Positions 48,893-58,558 are shown, numbered from the stretch's first letter. The stretch is DNA of 64,000 nucleotides from Desnuesiella massiliensis (GCF_001403615.1 NZ_LN879454.1:124001-188000); one strand, 5' to 3'. Notes: generated by a model from the letters alone, not told the origin. Translations and numbers: made by a program.

Positions 48893-50859
48893 ATAAAAAT
48901 ACCATAGAACTATTAGAATACAATAAAATAAAGGAAATATTAAAAAGCTATGCCTTGTCAGATATGGCTAAGGAGAAAATAGAAGCTTTAGAGCCATTTT
49001 TAGATATAGCAGCCATCAACAGCTATCTATTAGAGACAGATGAGGGAAGAGCCATTGCAGATATAACCTCAAGCATACCTATTCATAGCTTGCTGGGCAT
49101 GAATAATATAGTACAAAAGGTTAAGAAGGGTATAGTTTTAAACGGCGTGGAGCTAGAAGCTGTAGCGGCCTTCTTAGTAGAAGGAAGAAAGCTTAGGGAC
49201 TTCATGAATAATAAAAAGGATGTAGCTCCTAATATAAGCTGCTATGCTCTATCCATATGCGAAATGCAAGAGGTAATAGAGGAGATTGAAAGATGTATCT
49301 TAAGAGGAAGAGTAGAGGATAAAGCTACTTCAGATTTATCAAAAATAAGAAAGAAGATAAGGATTTTAGAAGACAGAATAAAGGCTAAATTAGATAGCGT
49401 ACTGAAGAATGATAAATATAGAAGCTACCTTCAAGATTCAGTAGTAAGCATGAGAAACGGAAGATATGTTATACCTGTAAAGAATGAGCATAGGCACTCT
49501 GTTTCTGGAGCTATTCAGGATAAATCCAGCAGTGGGTCTACAGTTTTTGTAGAGCCAGAGGAAGTAAAGAAGGCTCAAGATGAGTTAAATGTGCTAAGAA
49601 TCGAAGAGGAAAAAGAGGTGTTTAAGGTATTATCAAATCTCACTAATATGGTAATAAGCTATGAAAGGGATTTGCTTATCAATATAGAAACCATGGCTCA
49701 TTATGATTTTATATTTGCAAAAGCCAAATATAGTAAGGGCATAGATGGAAGAGGAGCGAAATTAAATACCAATCATTATATAAAAATCCTAGGAGGAAGG
49801 CATCCTCTATTAGGAAGGAGTGCAGTGCCTTTAGATTTTGAGATAGGAGAAGCTTATAGAGCTTTGGTGATAACTGGTCCCAATACTGGAGGAAAGACTG
49901 TAGCCTTAAAAACCGTAGGACTTTTGACAATGATGATACAATCAGGCCTTCATGTACCCGTAGAAAAGGGAAGTGAGTTTTCTATATTTGTAGATATACT
50001 TGCAGATATCGGAGATGGTCAAAGCATTGAACAAAGTTTAAGCACCTTCTCCTCTCATATAAAAAATGTAATATCTATATTAGACTGTGCAGACCCTAAT
50101 ACCTTAGTCATCATTGATGAAATAGGCTCTGGTACTGAACCAGGGGAAGGCATGGGTATAGCCGTAGCAGTGCTAGAGGAGATATATAATAAAGGCGCCA
50201 CCTTGCTTGCTACCACTCACTATAATGAGATAAAGGACTTCGCAAGAACTCATGAGGGATTTACCAATGGCTGCATGGAATTTGATATCAATACCTTAAA
50301 GCCTCTATATAAATTAAGTATTGGAAAGGCTGGAGAGAGCAATGCCTTCCTAATTTCTCTTAGATTAGGCATGAATAAGAATATCATAGAAAGAGCTCAT
50401 GAGATAACCTATAAGACTAAAAAAGATTATTCAAACTATGAATTGGAAATGAAGGCCTTAAGAGACAATCTTATAGCACAGCAAAAGCTTAAGGAGGAGG
50501 CTCAGCTTAGCCATGAGTCTCAAGTAGAGAAATTTAAAAAAGCCAATATTAAAAATGCTATAAGTGAAAAGCAGAAGGCAAAGCCTAGCTTTAATATAGG
50601 AGATTGCGTATATATAAGCTACATGGACAGAACAGGAATAGTATGCGAGCTAGAAAACTCCAAGGGTGAAGTAGGGGTTATGGTGATGAAAAAGAAGCTA
50701 AAGGTGAATAAGAAAAGACTATCCATCTATATTGAGAAGGAAGAGCTATACCCAGAGGAATATGATATGGATATAGTATTAAAAAGCAAGGATTATAGAA
50801 AAAAGGATAAGCTTATGAGCAGAAAGTATGTAGCAGGAGTGAGTTTGCAGGAAGAATAG
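48889..50859 (+). CDS. MutS2-family ATPase lacking the Smr domain
   Basis: This 656-residue protein follows MutS2 (RqcU) from its start (MNKNTIELLEYNKIKEIL). It has the core/lever region, the clamp (QDSVVSMRNGRYVIPVKNEH), the Walker A GPNTGGKTVALKTVG (about 329-343), STFSSHIKNV and Walker B (LVIIDEIGSGTEPGEG). It then has the KOW-like linker (FNIGDCVYISYMDRTGIV) but ends without the C-terminal Smr nuclease domain of canonical 780-residue MutS2. Bacillus MutS2 binds collided ribosomes and splits them. The start is TTG at 48889. The complex leader suggests ribosome-linked control. Confidence 0.88.
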   Translation: MNKNTIELLEYNKIKEILKSYALSDMAKEKIEALEPFLDIAAINSYLLETDEGRAIADITSSIPIHSLLGMNNIVQKVKKGIVLNGVELEAVAAFLVEGRKLRDFMNNKKDVAPNISCYALSICEMQEVIEEIERCILRGRVEDKATSDLSKIRKKIRILEDRIKAKLDSVLKNDKYRSYLQDSVVSMRNGRYVIPVKNEHRHSVSGAIQDKSSSGSTVFVEPEEVKKAQDELNVLRIEEEKEVFKVLSNLTNMVISYERDLLINIETMAHYDFIFAKAKYSKGIDGRGAKLNTNHYIKILGGRHPLLGRSAVPLDFEIGEAYRALVITGPNTGGKTVALKTVGLLTMMIQSGLHVPVEKGSEFSIFVDILADIGDGQSIEQSLSTFSSHIKNVISILDCADPNTLVIIDEIGSGTEPGEGMGIAVAVLEEIYNKGATLLATTHYNEIKDFARTHEGFTNGCMEFDINTLKPLYKLSIGKAGESNAFLISLRLGMNKNIIERAHEITYKTKKDYSNYELEMKALRDNLIAQQKLKEEAQLSHESQVEKFKKANIKNAISEKQKAKPSFNIGDCVYISYMDRTGIVCELENSKGEVGVMVMKKKLKVNKKRLSIYIEKEELYPEEYDMDIVLKSKDYRKKDKLMSRKYVAGVSLQEE

Positions 50860-51012
50860 AGTTATAGGAAGATTAATTTTAATAATGTAAATTCAAATAT
50901 ATGTTAAGTATACGTAATTATTGTATAAAATGTTCTTCCCTTTAAATATATTGCCATTGCTTTTATATGATTTTAATTTGCTATATTGATAAGAATATGT
51001 GATAAAATAAAA

Positions 51013-51051
51013 AACATTCCTAGATTTGATTTATAAAAATCTAGGGATGTT
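51013..51051. terminator. terminator between mutS2-like and amidase genes
   Basis: AACATTCCTAGATTT and AAATCTAGGGATGTT form a 15-bp perfect stem. On the minus strand TTTTATTTTATC follows, so it mainly ends the amidase transcript. Confidence 0.85.
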
Positions 51052-51071
51052 CTTATTCAATTCAATTTAAT

Positions 51072-53258
51072 TTATCTATTCTTAAAGTATTCATTTATTA
51101 TATCTGCAATTTTCTTAGTTTTAGCTTCTTGAGCATTTGCATCAGCACATTTTTCTGCCTCGCTGACGTTGCTTAGGAAGCCAGATTCTAGAAGTACTGC
51201 TGGTACATCTATTTGTCTTGTGACAAATAGTCCGTGGTCATGAGCCTTAAGGTTATTATAGCCTAGGGAAGTGCTTAGGCCTTCTACTAATTTATTAGCT
51301 AGTTCCATGCTTGTCTTAGCTTGTATAGAAGGAGTAGAGTCTACTTTTAGGCCATCATAGCTCCAACCACCTGGGTCCGTACCATTTACTATACCTTCAT
51401 TATCTATAGTAGGTCTATAGGAGCTATAGTGAGCACTTATGCCAGCGGTAGAAGCATTGGAGCTTTTATCGTGATGAAGGCTTATAAAGAGGTCTGCCTT
51501 TAATTTATTTGCAATATCTACTCTTTTTTGTAGACTTGTCTTTAAATCATCTTTTAATACTTCCCCTTCTTGTCTGGTGAGCACTACATTAAAGCCGTAG
51601 GCCTCTAAATATTTCTTAAGCTTTGTAGCAATTTGCATGTTTAAGTCTCTTTCAGAGTAGACCTTATCACCATGATAACCATAAGCGCCATCGTCTCCAC
51701 CATAATTATGGCCAGGATCGATTACTATGGTCTTTTTTATGCTTTCACTTTTTATATCATAATATATTTCATGATAGGTATCATAGTCTTTAGTAGAATT
51801 TGTGGACTTTACATCCACCCAAAGCCTATAAGTGCCTATTTTAGTCGGTTTCCATAGATAGCTATTGTCCTTTGAATAATCTTTTACCACCTTCCAGTTT
51901 GCACCGTCATAAATCCAAAATCTATATAGAGTATTAGGAGCTGCATAGCTAGCTGTAATGTTGATTTGTGAGTTTATGACTTGTGGAGAAAGCTTATCGG
52001 TTTTTATAATAACCTTTGCTGGATTTACGGTATAATTCATTTCCTTGTAATCGTCATAGGAGTTAGGAGAATTTTTATCCTTAATATCAATCCATAAAAT
52101 ATAGTTTCCTGCTGCTTCTGGTACCCAATTAAAGGTTTTTTCAGGTGCATAATCTCTTACAACCTTCCAGCCGCTGCTGTCCTTTATCCAGAATCTATAT
52201 AAAGGATTTACTCCTCCTGAACCATCTCCAGTTATGGTTATATTGCTTCCTGCGCCCTGAGGAGAAGGAAGACTAGTGATTATGCCCTTTATTATGGGAT
52301 AATTTCTAACTTCATATGTGATTTCTTTATAGGAATCTACATCTCGTGGAGAATTGGGGGCTTTAATATCTACCCATATCCTGTGATTTCCTACTCTTGT
52401 AGGCTTCCAACTATAACTGTTGCTTGTAGAATAGGGTTTTACCACCTTCCATGATATACCATCATGAATCCAAAACCTGTAAAGTAGATTTCCACCGCCG
52501 GTATCTGCGGTAATGTTTATGCTGCTGTTTACTACCTGAGGAGCAGGTTTATCTGTGTTTATACTCTTTATTCCAGGACCTATGTAGTAATAAATTTCTT
52601 TATAGCTATCGTAGCCATTTTTTGAAGAACTATCCTTAATATCTACCCATACAGAATGATCCCCAGTGTTTACAGGAGTCCAATTATAAAAGTTTTCTTT
52701 GGAGTAGTCCTTCACTATCTTCCAACCAGTATAATCCTTTATCCAAAATCTATATAAAGGATCTAACCCTCCAGTGCCTTCAGCAGTGATTTTTATGGTA
52801 CTTCCTAGAGGTTGAGGGTAGGACATATTAGTGTATAAAGCTTTTATCTTAGGACTATCTATTATGTTATAGGTTATTTCTTTATAAGAGTCTACATCCT
52901 TTGAAGAGCTAGAAGCTTTTACATCCACCCAAATTCTGTGGATTCCCACTCTATTTGGAGTCCACTTAAAGCTATTTTTTGATGAATAGCCTTGAACAAT
53001 CTTCCAAGATATACCGTCATGAATCCAGAACCTATATAGCAAGTTATTTCCTAAGGCTTCAGTGGTTATGTTTATTTCAGAATTTATTACCTGAGGAGAA
53101 GCCTTATCCGTGTTTATTTGTTTAGCTTCTACAGTGAGCTGCTGAGAATTATTGCTATTCAGGACCGCTGAGGAGGCTTGTACGCTAGTGATGCCAATAA
53201 AAATAAAGCATAGTGTTACAACAAGTAGTGCAAAAGAACGGTAATATTTGTGCTTCAT
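51072..53258 (-). CDS. N-acetylmuramoyl-L-alanine amidase with five Y_Y_Y-type repeats
   Basis: This 728-residue secreted protein has a signal peptide (SFALLVVTLCFIFIGITSVQA), then five repeats of about 85-90 residues, and a C-terminal Amidase_3 domain (about 510-728). Each repeat has the pattern LLYRFWIHDG-SWKIV-YS-W-P-VG-HRIWVDVK-DSYKEITY. The zinc ligands are visible: DPGHN, SERD and SLHHD, with the catalytic Glu in LLESGF. It cleaves the bond between muramic acid and L-alanine. The repeats probably bind the wall or another surface polymer. The ATG at 53258 follows GGGGGGAACTTG. Confidence 0.9.
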   Translation of the reverse strand: MKHKYYRSFALLVVTLCFIFIGITSVQASSAVLNSNNSQQLTVEAKQINTDKASPQVINSEINITTEALGNNLLYRFWIHDGISWKIVQGYSSKNSFKWTPNRVGIHRIWVDVKASSSSKDVDSYKEITYNIIDSPKIKALYTNMSYPQPLGSTIKITAEGTGGLDPLYRFWIKDYTGWKIVKDYSKENFYNWTPVNTGDHSVWVDIKDSSSKNGYDSYKEIYYYIGPGIKSINTDKPAPQVVNSSINITADTGGGNLLYRFWIHDGISWKVVKPYSTSNSYSWKPTRVGNHRIWVDIKAPNSPRDVDSYKEITYEVRNYPIIKGIITSLPSPQGAGSNITITGDGSGGVNPLYRFWIKDSSGWKVVRDYAPEKTFNWVPEAAGNYILWIDIKDKNSPNSYDDYKEMNYTVNPAKVIIKTDKLSPQVINSQINITASYAAPNTLYRFWIYDGANWKVVKDYSKDNSYLWKPTKIGTYRLWVDVKSTNSTKDYDTYHEIYYDIKSESIKKTIVIDPGHNYGGDDGAYGYHGDKVYSERDLNMQIATKLKKYLEAYGFNVVLTRQEGEVLKDDLKTSLQKRVDIANKLKADLFISLHHDKSSNASTAGISAHYSSYRPTIDNEGIVNGTDPGGWSYDGLKVDSTPSIQAKTSMELANKLVEGLSTSLGYNNLKAHDHGLFVTRQIDVPAVLLESGFLSNVSEAEKCADANAQEAKTKKIADIINEYFKNR

Positions 53259-53469
53259 CAAGTTCCCCCCATATCTGTAATAAAACCATAATAATTTGCA
53301 TTTTATTACATATATCTTTGTATTTCATTAACTATAATATATTATACGTTTAAATACGTCGAAAGTCCAATGTTTAAAGGGGTTTTTTGGATGGTAAAAT
53401 AATGAAATTCATATATCATAAAATTGCAGCATATAATTAAGCATTAATATTTGAAGGGGGAGATTTATA

Positions 53470-54621
53470 GTGAAAAAGGTTATACCATTAATGCTTGCAG
53501 GAGTACTGGCTTTAAGCTTTACGGGATGTAAACCTAAAAATAATGCATCAGGAGACAATAAAAAATTTAAAATAGGAGTAATGACAGGAACTGTAGCTCA
53601 AGGAGAAGAGGAATATAGATCGGCAGAAAATATGGTTAAAAAGTATGGCAAGGATATGATCCTATTTAAGACCTATCCAGATAATTTTATGAAAGAACAA
53701 GAAACCACTGTTTCAAATATGATGCAGTTAGCTGAAGATCCTAATGTAAAGGCTATAGTTATGGTTCAAGCTGTGCCAGGGGCAAGTGCAGCTTTTGAAA
53801 AGGTTAGGGAAAAAAGACCTGACATACTTCTCATAGGTGGAGTTCCAGGAGAAGACCCTGATATGATAGGCGGTAAAGCTGATATAGTTATGCAAGGAGA
53901 CGAGCTTGCTATGGGTAATACTATTCCTCAGCAGGCAAAAAAATTAGGAGCAAAAGTATTTGTACACTACTCCTTCCCAAGGCATATGGCTTATCCATTA
54001 TTATCACAGAGAAGAGACTTAATGAAGGCGGAATGTGAAAAGCTCGGTATGAAATTTATAGATGCTACAGCTCCAGATCCACTAGGAGATGCTGGAGTGC
54101 CTGGTGCACAACAATTTATTCTTGAAGATGTACCAAGAGTAATAAAAGAATACGGTAAGGATGTAAACTTCTTTAGCACTAACTGTTCTATGCAGGAACC
54201 TTTAATAAAAGCTACCTTAGAAAATGGAGGAATCTTTGCTCAGCAATGTTGTCCAAGTCCTTTCCATGGATATCCAGGGGCATTAGGTATAGAAATACCT
54301 AGTGACAGCGCTGGAGATGTTAATTATATAGTAGCTCAAACAAAGGAGAAAATAGCTGCTAAGAACGGCTCGGGAAGATTTTCAACTTGGCCAGTGCCTA
54401 TGAATATGATGTTTGTTGAGGCGGGAGTAGAGTATGCGAAGGAATATTGCGAGGGTAAGATAACCACTAAAAATGATGTGGAAGCTTTAAAGAGAATATG
54501 CACGAAGATAGCCAATGGAAAAGAAATGAAATTTGAAACCTATAAAGGAAAAGATAAGAATGGTAAGGATATAGAATTTAAGAATTTCTATATGATATTA
54601 AGTGACTATATAATCTATTAA
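53470..54621 (+). CDS. DUF3798 substrate-binding lipoprotein
   Basis: This 383-residue protein has a lipobox (LAGVLALSFTGC, Cys at about 20) and a periplasmic-binding fold of the BMP/sugar type: KIGVMTGTVAQGEEEYR, AIVMVQAVPGASAAF, FFSTNCSMQEPLI and GIFAQQCCPSPFHGYPGALG. It matches the DUF3798 family, found with a dedicated ABC ATPase and two permeases as here. The ligand is unknown; nucleosides or sugars are the usual substrates of this transporter type. AAGGGGGAG precedes the GTG start. Confidence 0.85.
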   Translation: MKKVIPLMLAGVLALSFTGCKPKNNASGDNKKFKIGVMTGTVAQGEEEYRSAENMVKKYGKDMILFKTYPDNFMKEQETTVSNMMQLAEDPNVKAIVMVQAVPGASAAFEKVREKRPDILLIGGVPGEDPDMIGGKADIVMQGDELAMGNTIPQQAKKLGAKVFVHYSFPRHMAYPLLSQRRDLMKAECEKLGMKFIDATAPDPLGDAGVPGAQQFILEDVPRVIKEYGKDVNFFSTNCSMQEPLIKATLENGGIFAQQCCPSPFHGYPGALGIEIPSDSAGDVNYIVAQTKEKIAAKNGSGRFSTWPVPMNMMFVEAGVEYAKEYCEGKITTKNDVEALKRICTKIANGKEMKFETYKGKDKNGKDIEFKNFYMILSDYIIY

Positions 54622-54651
54622 TATATTTTTAGTTTTAGCCGTTCTTCTTAA

Positions 54652-54763
54652 TAAGGCATCGTAAAAAAATAACTAGTCAAAGACACAGGTTTCATTAATA
54701 GTGGACGCAGTATTACGCAAAATAGACGAGTATACTGACTAGTTATTTTTTGGAGATGCCTAA
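54652..54763. mobile_element. family 3 MITE, copy 3 (shortest form)
   Basis: The 106-bp element has the family ends and is flanked by TAA on both sides. Compared with copy 2 it lost another 30 bp, which removed one arm of the TTGCGTAA/TTACGCAA stem. It landed in the loop of a hairpin (AGCCGTTCT/AGAACGGCT, 54636 and 54770) between the binding-protein and ATPase genes of one operon. Confidence 0.88.
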
Positions 54764-54816
54764 GTCATAGGAGAACGGCTTTAAAGATAGAGTTCCTTAA
54801 AAAAGGAGGGGTTTAA

Positions 54817-56406
54817 GTGGGAGATAATAATGTGCTTCAGCTTAAAAATATAGAGAAAGAGTATTTCGGAAATAAGGTGCTTAAAGGAGTTAATTTAAGC
54901 ATAAAAGAGGGAGAAATCCATGCTCTAGTGGGAGAAAATGGAGCAGGTAAATCCACTCTTATGAACATAATATTTGGAATGCCTGTAATTTATAATACTG
55001 GAGGCATAAAGGGAGAGATATATTTTGGGGGACAAAAGGTAGATATAAAATCTCCAAAGGAAGCTATGGATTTAGGTATAGGCATGGTGCATCAAGAGTT
55101 TATGCTTTTACCTAATTTTACTCTTACTGAAAATATAAAGCTAAATAGGGAAGATACTAAGGAAAATATATTTAGTAAACTTCTTGGAAAAAATCTTAAA
55201 ACTTTAAATGTGTCTAAAATGAGAGGGGATGCTAAAAAATCCTTAGATACCTTGGGTATGAATGTAGAAGAGTGGCTGCCCATAGCTGGACTACCTGTAG
55301 GTTATATGCAGTTTGTAGAGATTGCAAGAGAGATAGATAAGAAGAATATTAAGTTTTTAGTCCTAGACGAGCCTACGGCAGTACTAACGGAAAGCGAAGC
55401 AGATAAACTATTAGAGGCTATGAAGAACATGGCAGCTAAGGGGATATCAATTTTGTTTATTACCCATAGATTAGATGAAGTGTTAGCTGTAGCACATAAT
55501 ATCACCGTCATGAGAGATGGAGAGGTAGTGGGAGCTATGGCTAGAGAAGAGGCTAGTATTGAAAAAATTGCAGAAATGATGGTAGGCAGAAAAATTGAAA
55601 GAATTTATCAAAAGGATGAGGAAGAGATTAAGGACAACCCTATAATGTTATCCATAAAGGATTTAAAGGTAGATATGCCTGGAGAATTAGTTAAAGGCAT
55701 AAGTTTAGATATTAAAAAAGGAGAAATTATCGGTATAGGTGGATTAGCTGGACATGGTAAAGTTGGACTAGCTAATGGCATTGCTGGATTATTTAAAGCC
55801 GAAGGGCAAGTATTAGTAGAAGATAAAGCCTTAGAGCTAAATAATCCAAGAAAAACCATAGAAAGTGGTATAGCCTTCCTATCAGAGGATAGACGAGGAG
55901 TAGGACTTTTATTAGATACCTCCATAGAGATGAATATAGTGATGACAAGTATGCAGATACAGAGTAAGTTTTTAAAGCCTTTACTAAATTTGAAGTTCCT
56001 AAAGATGAAGAATGATAGAGCCATAAGAACACATTCCTTAAAGCTGATAAAGGATTTAGATATAAGGTGTACAGGCCCTACTCAAATAACACGAAGGCTT
56101 AGCGGTGGTAATCAGCAAAAGGTGTGCCTCGCAAGAGCGCTGACCCTAGAGCCTAAGATATTATTTATTTCAGAGCCTACCAGAGGTATTGATATAGGTG
56201 CGAAAAAGCTAGTACTAGATATGCTAGTAAAGCTGAACAGGGAGTTAGGTATGACTATTGTGATGACCTCTAGCGAATTAGGTGAATTAAGAGCTGTTTG
56301 CGATAGAATAGCCATTGTCTATGAGGGGAAGATACAAGGAATTTTAGACCCTAGAGGGTCAGATCTAGATTTTGGTCTTGCTATGGCAGGAAAATATAAC
56401 CCTTAA
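54817..56406 (+). CDS. sugar/nucleoside-type ABC ATPase with two domains
   Basis: This 529-residue protein has two fused ATPase domains, as in RbsA, MglA and YufO/NupO. The first has GENGAGKSTLMNI (about 40-52) and FLVLDEPTAVLTESEAD. The second has the degenerate GLAGHGKVGLANG Walker A expected in this family, SGGNQQKVCLARAL and ILFISEPTRGIDIGAK. The start is GTG at 54817 behind AAAAGGAGGGG. It serves the DUF3798 binding protein and the two permeases. Confidence 0.9.
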   Translation: MGDNNVLQLKNIEKEYFGNKVLKGVNLSIKEGEIHALVGENGAGKSTLMNIIFGMPVIYNTGGIKGEIYFGGQKVDIKSPKEAMDLGIGMVHQEFMLLPNFTLTENIKLNREDTKENIFSKLLGKNLKTLNVSKMRGDAKKSLDTLGMNVEEWLPIAGLPVGYMQFVEIAREIDKKNIKFLVLDEPTAVLTESEADKLLEAMKNMAAKGISILFITHRLDEVLAVAHNITVMRDGEVVGAMAREEASIEKIAEMMVGRKIERIYQKDEEEIKDNPIMLSIKDLKVDMPGELVKGISLDIKKGEIIGIGGLAGHGKVGLANGIAGLFKAEGQVLVEDKALELNNPRKTIESGIAFLSEDRRGVGLLLDTSIEMNIVMTSMQIQSKFLKPLLNLKFLKMKNDRAIRTHSLKLIKDLDIRCTGPTQITRRLSGGNQQKVCLARALTLEPKILFISEPTRGIDIGAKKLVLDMLVKLNRELGMTIVMTSSELGELRAVCDRIAIVYEGKIQGILDPRGSDLDFGLAMAGKYNP

Positions 56407-56427
56407 TAGTGGATAGAGGTGAAAGAT

Positions 56428-57495
56428 GTGAAGAATATAAAGGAATTTTGGAAAAATCTAATAGATAGGTATGGTTATCCAAAGGTTTCTATAGCTATTT
56501 TACTCATAATATTAATAAGTATTGCCTTTGGACAAAAGGGACAGAGTGTTCCTAATTTAATTATAGATTCATTAGTAAGAATAGGCATGAATGGTGTACT
56601 TGTATTAGCCATGGTGCCAGGCATAGTATCCGGTACAGGACTGAATTTTGGAATCTCCCTAGGAATATTAGCAGGGCTTTTGGCTGGCTGCATAAGCATA
56701 GAGATGAATTTAAAAGGAATGAGTGCATTTTTTATTGCAGTGCTCATATCCATACCTATATCCACCCTAGTAGGCTACCTATATGGATGGATTTTAAATA
56801 AGGTAAAGGGAGATGAAATGACTGTAGGAACTTACCTTGGGTTTTCAATAGTATCTTTGATGTCTATCTTTTGGCTCATATTACCCTTTAAGAGCCCTTA
56901 TATGGTTTGGGCCATAAAAGGAAGAGGACTAAGAACTACCATAGCCCTTTCTGATAGCTATGCTAAAGTATTAGATGACTTTTTAGCCATAAAGCTTTTC
57001 GACGCAGGAATACCTGTAGGAACTCTTTTATTCTTTGGTTTACTTTGTGTTTTAATGTGGTTATTTTTAAGGTCTAAAACTGGAGTAGCCATGACCGCCG
57101 CTGGCGATAATGCTAAATTTGCGGAGGCCTCAGGCATTAATGTAAATAAGTATAGAATGATAGGAACTATAGTGTCTACTGTATTAGGAGGGATAGGTAT
57201 ATTAGTATATGCCCAAAGCTTTGGCTTTCTTCAGCTATATCAGGCACCGCTTATGATGCCCTTCGCTGCTATAGCAGCCATACTCATAGGAGGAGCCTCT
57301 GCTAAGAAAGCGAAAATATCCCATGTGATTTCAGGTGTGGTTTTATTTCAAACTTTGCTTACTATTTCTATGCCAGTGTTTAATAAAATGATACCTGAAG
57401 GTGCTAATTTATCAGAAATAGTAAGGATTATAGTTAGTAATGGAGTTATTCTATACGCGTTAACAAAGGTTGGAGGTGGAGAGGTCAATGGATAA
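56428..57495 (+). CDS. ABC permease, BPD_transp_2 type, subunit 1
   Basis: This 355-residue permease has about ten spans and the branched-chain/sugar-type permease fold: GMNGVLVLAMVPGIVSGTGLNFGISLG (about 49-75) and the cytoplasmic EAA-like loop MTAAGDNAKFAEASGINVNKYR. I prefer the GTG at 56428, since AGAGGTGA lies 6 nt upstream, over the GTG at 56419 that overlaps that site. It follows the ATPase by about 20 nt. Confidence 0.87.
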   Translation: MKNIKEFWKNLIDRYGYPKVSIAILLIILISIAFGQKGQSVPNLIIDSLVRIGMNGVLVLAMVPGIVSGTGLNFGISLGILAGLLAGCISIEMNLKGMSAFFIAVLISIPISTLVGYLYGWILNKVKGDEMTVGTYLGFSIVSLMSIFWLILPFKSPYMVWAIKGRGLRTTIALSDSYAKVLDDFLAIKLFDAGIPVGTLLFFGLLCVLMWLFLRSKTGVAMTAAGDNAKFAEASGINVNKYRMIGTIVSTVLGGIGILVYAQSFGFLQLYQAPLMMPFAAIAAILIGGASAKKAKISHVISGVVLFQTLLTISMPVFNKMIPEGANLSEIVRIIVSNGVILYALTKVGGGEVNG

Positions 57496-58558
57496 AGAAT
57501 TAGATAATAAAAGTAAAATTAAAAGAATAATAGGAGCTAATTCCGTTCCAATCCTATTTATAGTGCTTTGTATTTTGGGAATTTATTATTCTGATTTAAG
57601 CATAAGCTATGTAACTAATGAGATAATAACGAGAATAGGCAGAAATCTATTATTAGTTCTTTCGCTTATCATACCTGTCATTGCTGGCATGGGACTGAAT
57701 TTTGCTATAGTATTAGGAGCTATGGCAGGACAGATAGGCTTAATAATAATAAAGATATTAGATATCGGAGCATTTCCAGGATTCCTGCTAGCCTGTGCTT
57801 TGGCCACTCCCTTTGCTATTTTATTTGGATATTTAACTGGAAAGATATTAAATAAAACTAAGGGAAGAGAAATGATTACTAGCATGATACTTGGATTTTT
57901 CGCTATGGGACTTTGGCAGCTAGTATTTTTAAACTTTATAGGAAGTATCATCCCTGTAAATAATCCTGAAATAATCTTAAAAAGAGGCTTCGGACTTAAA
58001 AATGCCATAGATTTAAAGTTCGTTCAATATTCCTTAGATAGAATTTGGGAGCTAAATATTATGGGCATAAAGCTGCCAGTGGTAACCTTGGTAGTAGTAG
58101 TCATCTTTGCTATAGCTACAAAATATATAGTAAAAACAAAGCTTGGACAAGACTTTAGAGCTCTTGGGCAGGATTTAAATATAGCAAAGGTAGCAGGAAT
58201 TAATACAGACAAGAAGAGAATAACAGCCATGATAATTTCCATAGTACTTGCAGCTTATGGGCAGATTATATTCCTTCAAAATCTAGGAACCTTAAATACC
58301 TATGCTAGTCACGAACAGGTAGGAATGTTCTCTATAGCAGCGCTTCTCATAGGGGGAGCCACTGTAACCAAAGCCACTATAGGAGAAGCCTTCATAGGAG
58401 TAATACTCTTCCATACCTTGTTCATAGTTTCTCCACAGGCAGGGAACAATTTATTTGGTGATGCACAAATAGGAGAATTCTTTAGAGTGTTTATATCCTA
58501 TGGTGTTATAGGATTATCTCTGGTGCTTCATGCCATGCAAAAACGCCACAAACAATAA
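57488..58558 (+). CDS. ABC permease, BPD_transp_2 type, subunit 2
   Basis: This 356-residue permease is a paralogue of the preceding one (LLLVLSLIIPVIAGMGLNFAIVLGAMAG, then FRALGQDLNIAKVAGINTDKKR). The ATG at 57488 follows GGAGGTGGAGAGG and overlaps the upstream stop by 8 nt. The two would form the heterodimeric channel of the transporter. Confidence 0.88.
   Translation: MDKELDNKSKIKRIIGANSVPILFIVLCILGIYYSDLSISYVTNEIITRIGRNLLLVLSLIIPVIAGMGLNFAIVLGAMAGQIGLIIIKILDIGAFPGFLLACALATPFAILFGYLTGKILNKTKGREMITSMILGFFAMGLWQLVFLNFIGSIIPVNNPEIILKRGFGLKNAIDLKFVQYSLDRIWELNIMGIKLPVVTLVVVVIFAIATKYIVKTKLGQDFRALGQDLNIAKVAGINTDKKRITAMIISIVLAAYGQIIFLQNLGTLNTYASHEQVGMFSIAALLIGGATVTKATIGEAFIGVILFHTLFIVSPQAGNNLFGDAQIGEFFRVFISYGVIGLSLVLHAMQKRHKQ

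Noticed and set aside
51072..53258. Regular repeats that might be a CRISPR array
   Set aside because: They are protein-coding repeats of about 260 bp in the amidase gene, too long and too diverged for CRISPR.
55608..56032. Minus-strand open frames inside the ABC ATPase
   Set aside because: The plus strand encodes conserved ATPase motifs; the reverse frames have no homology features.
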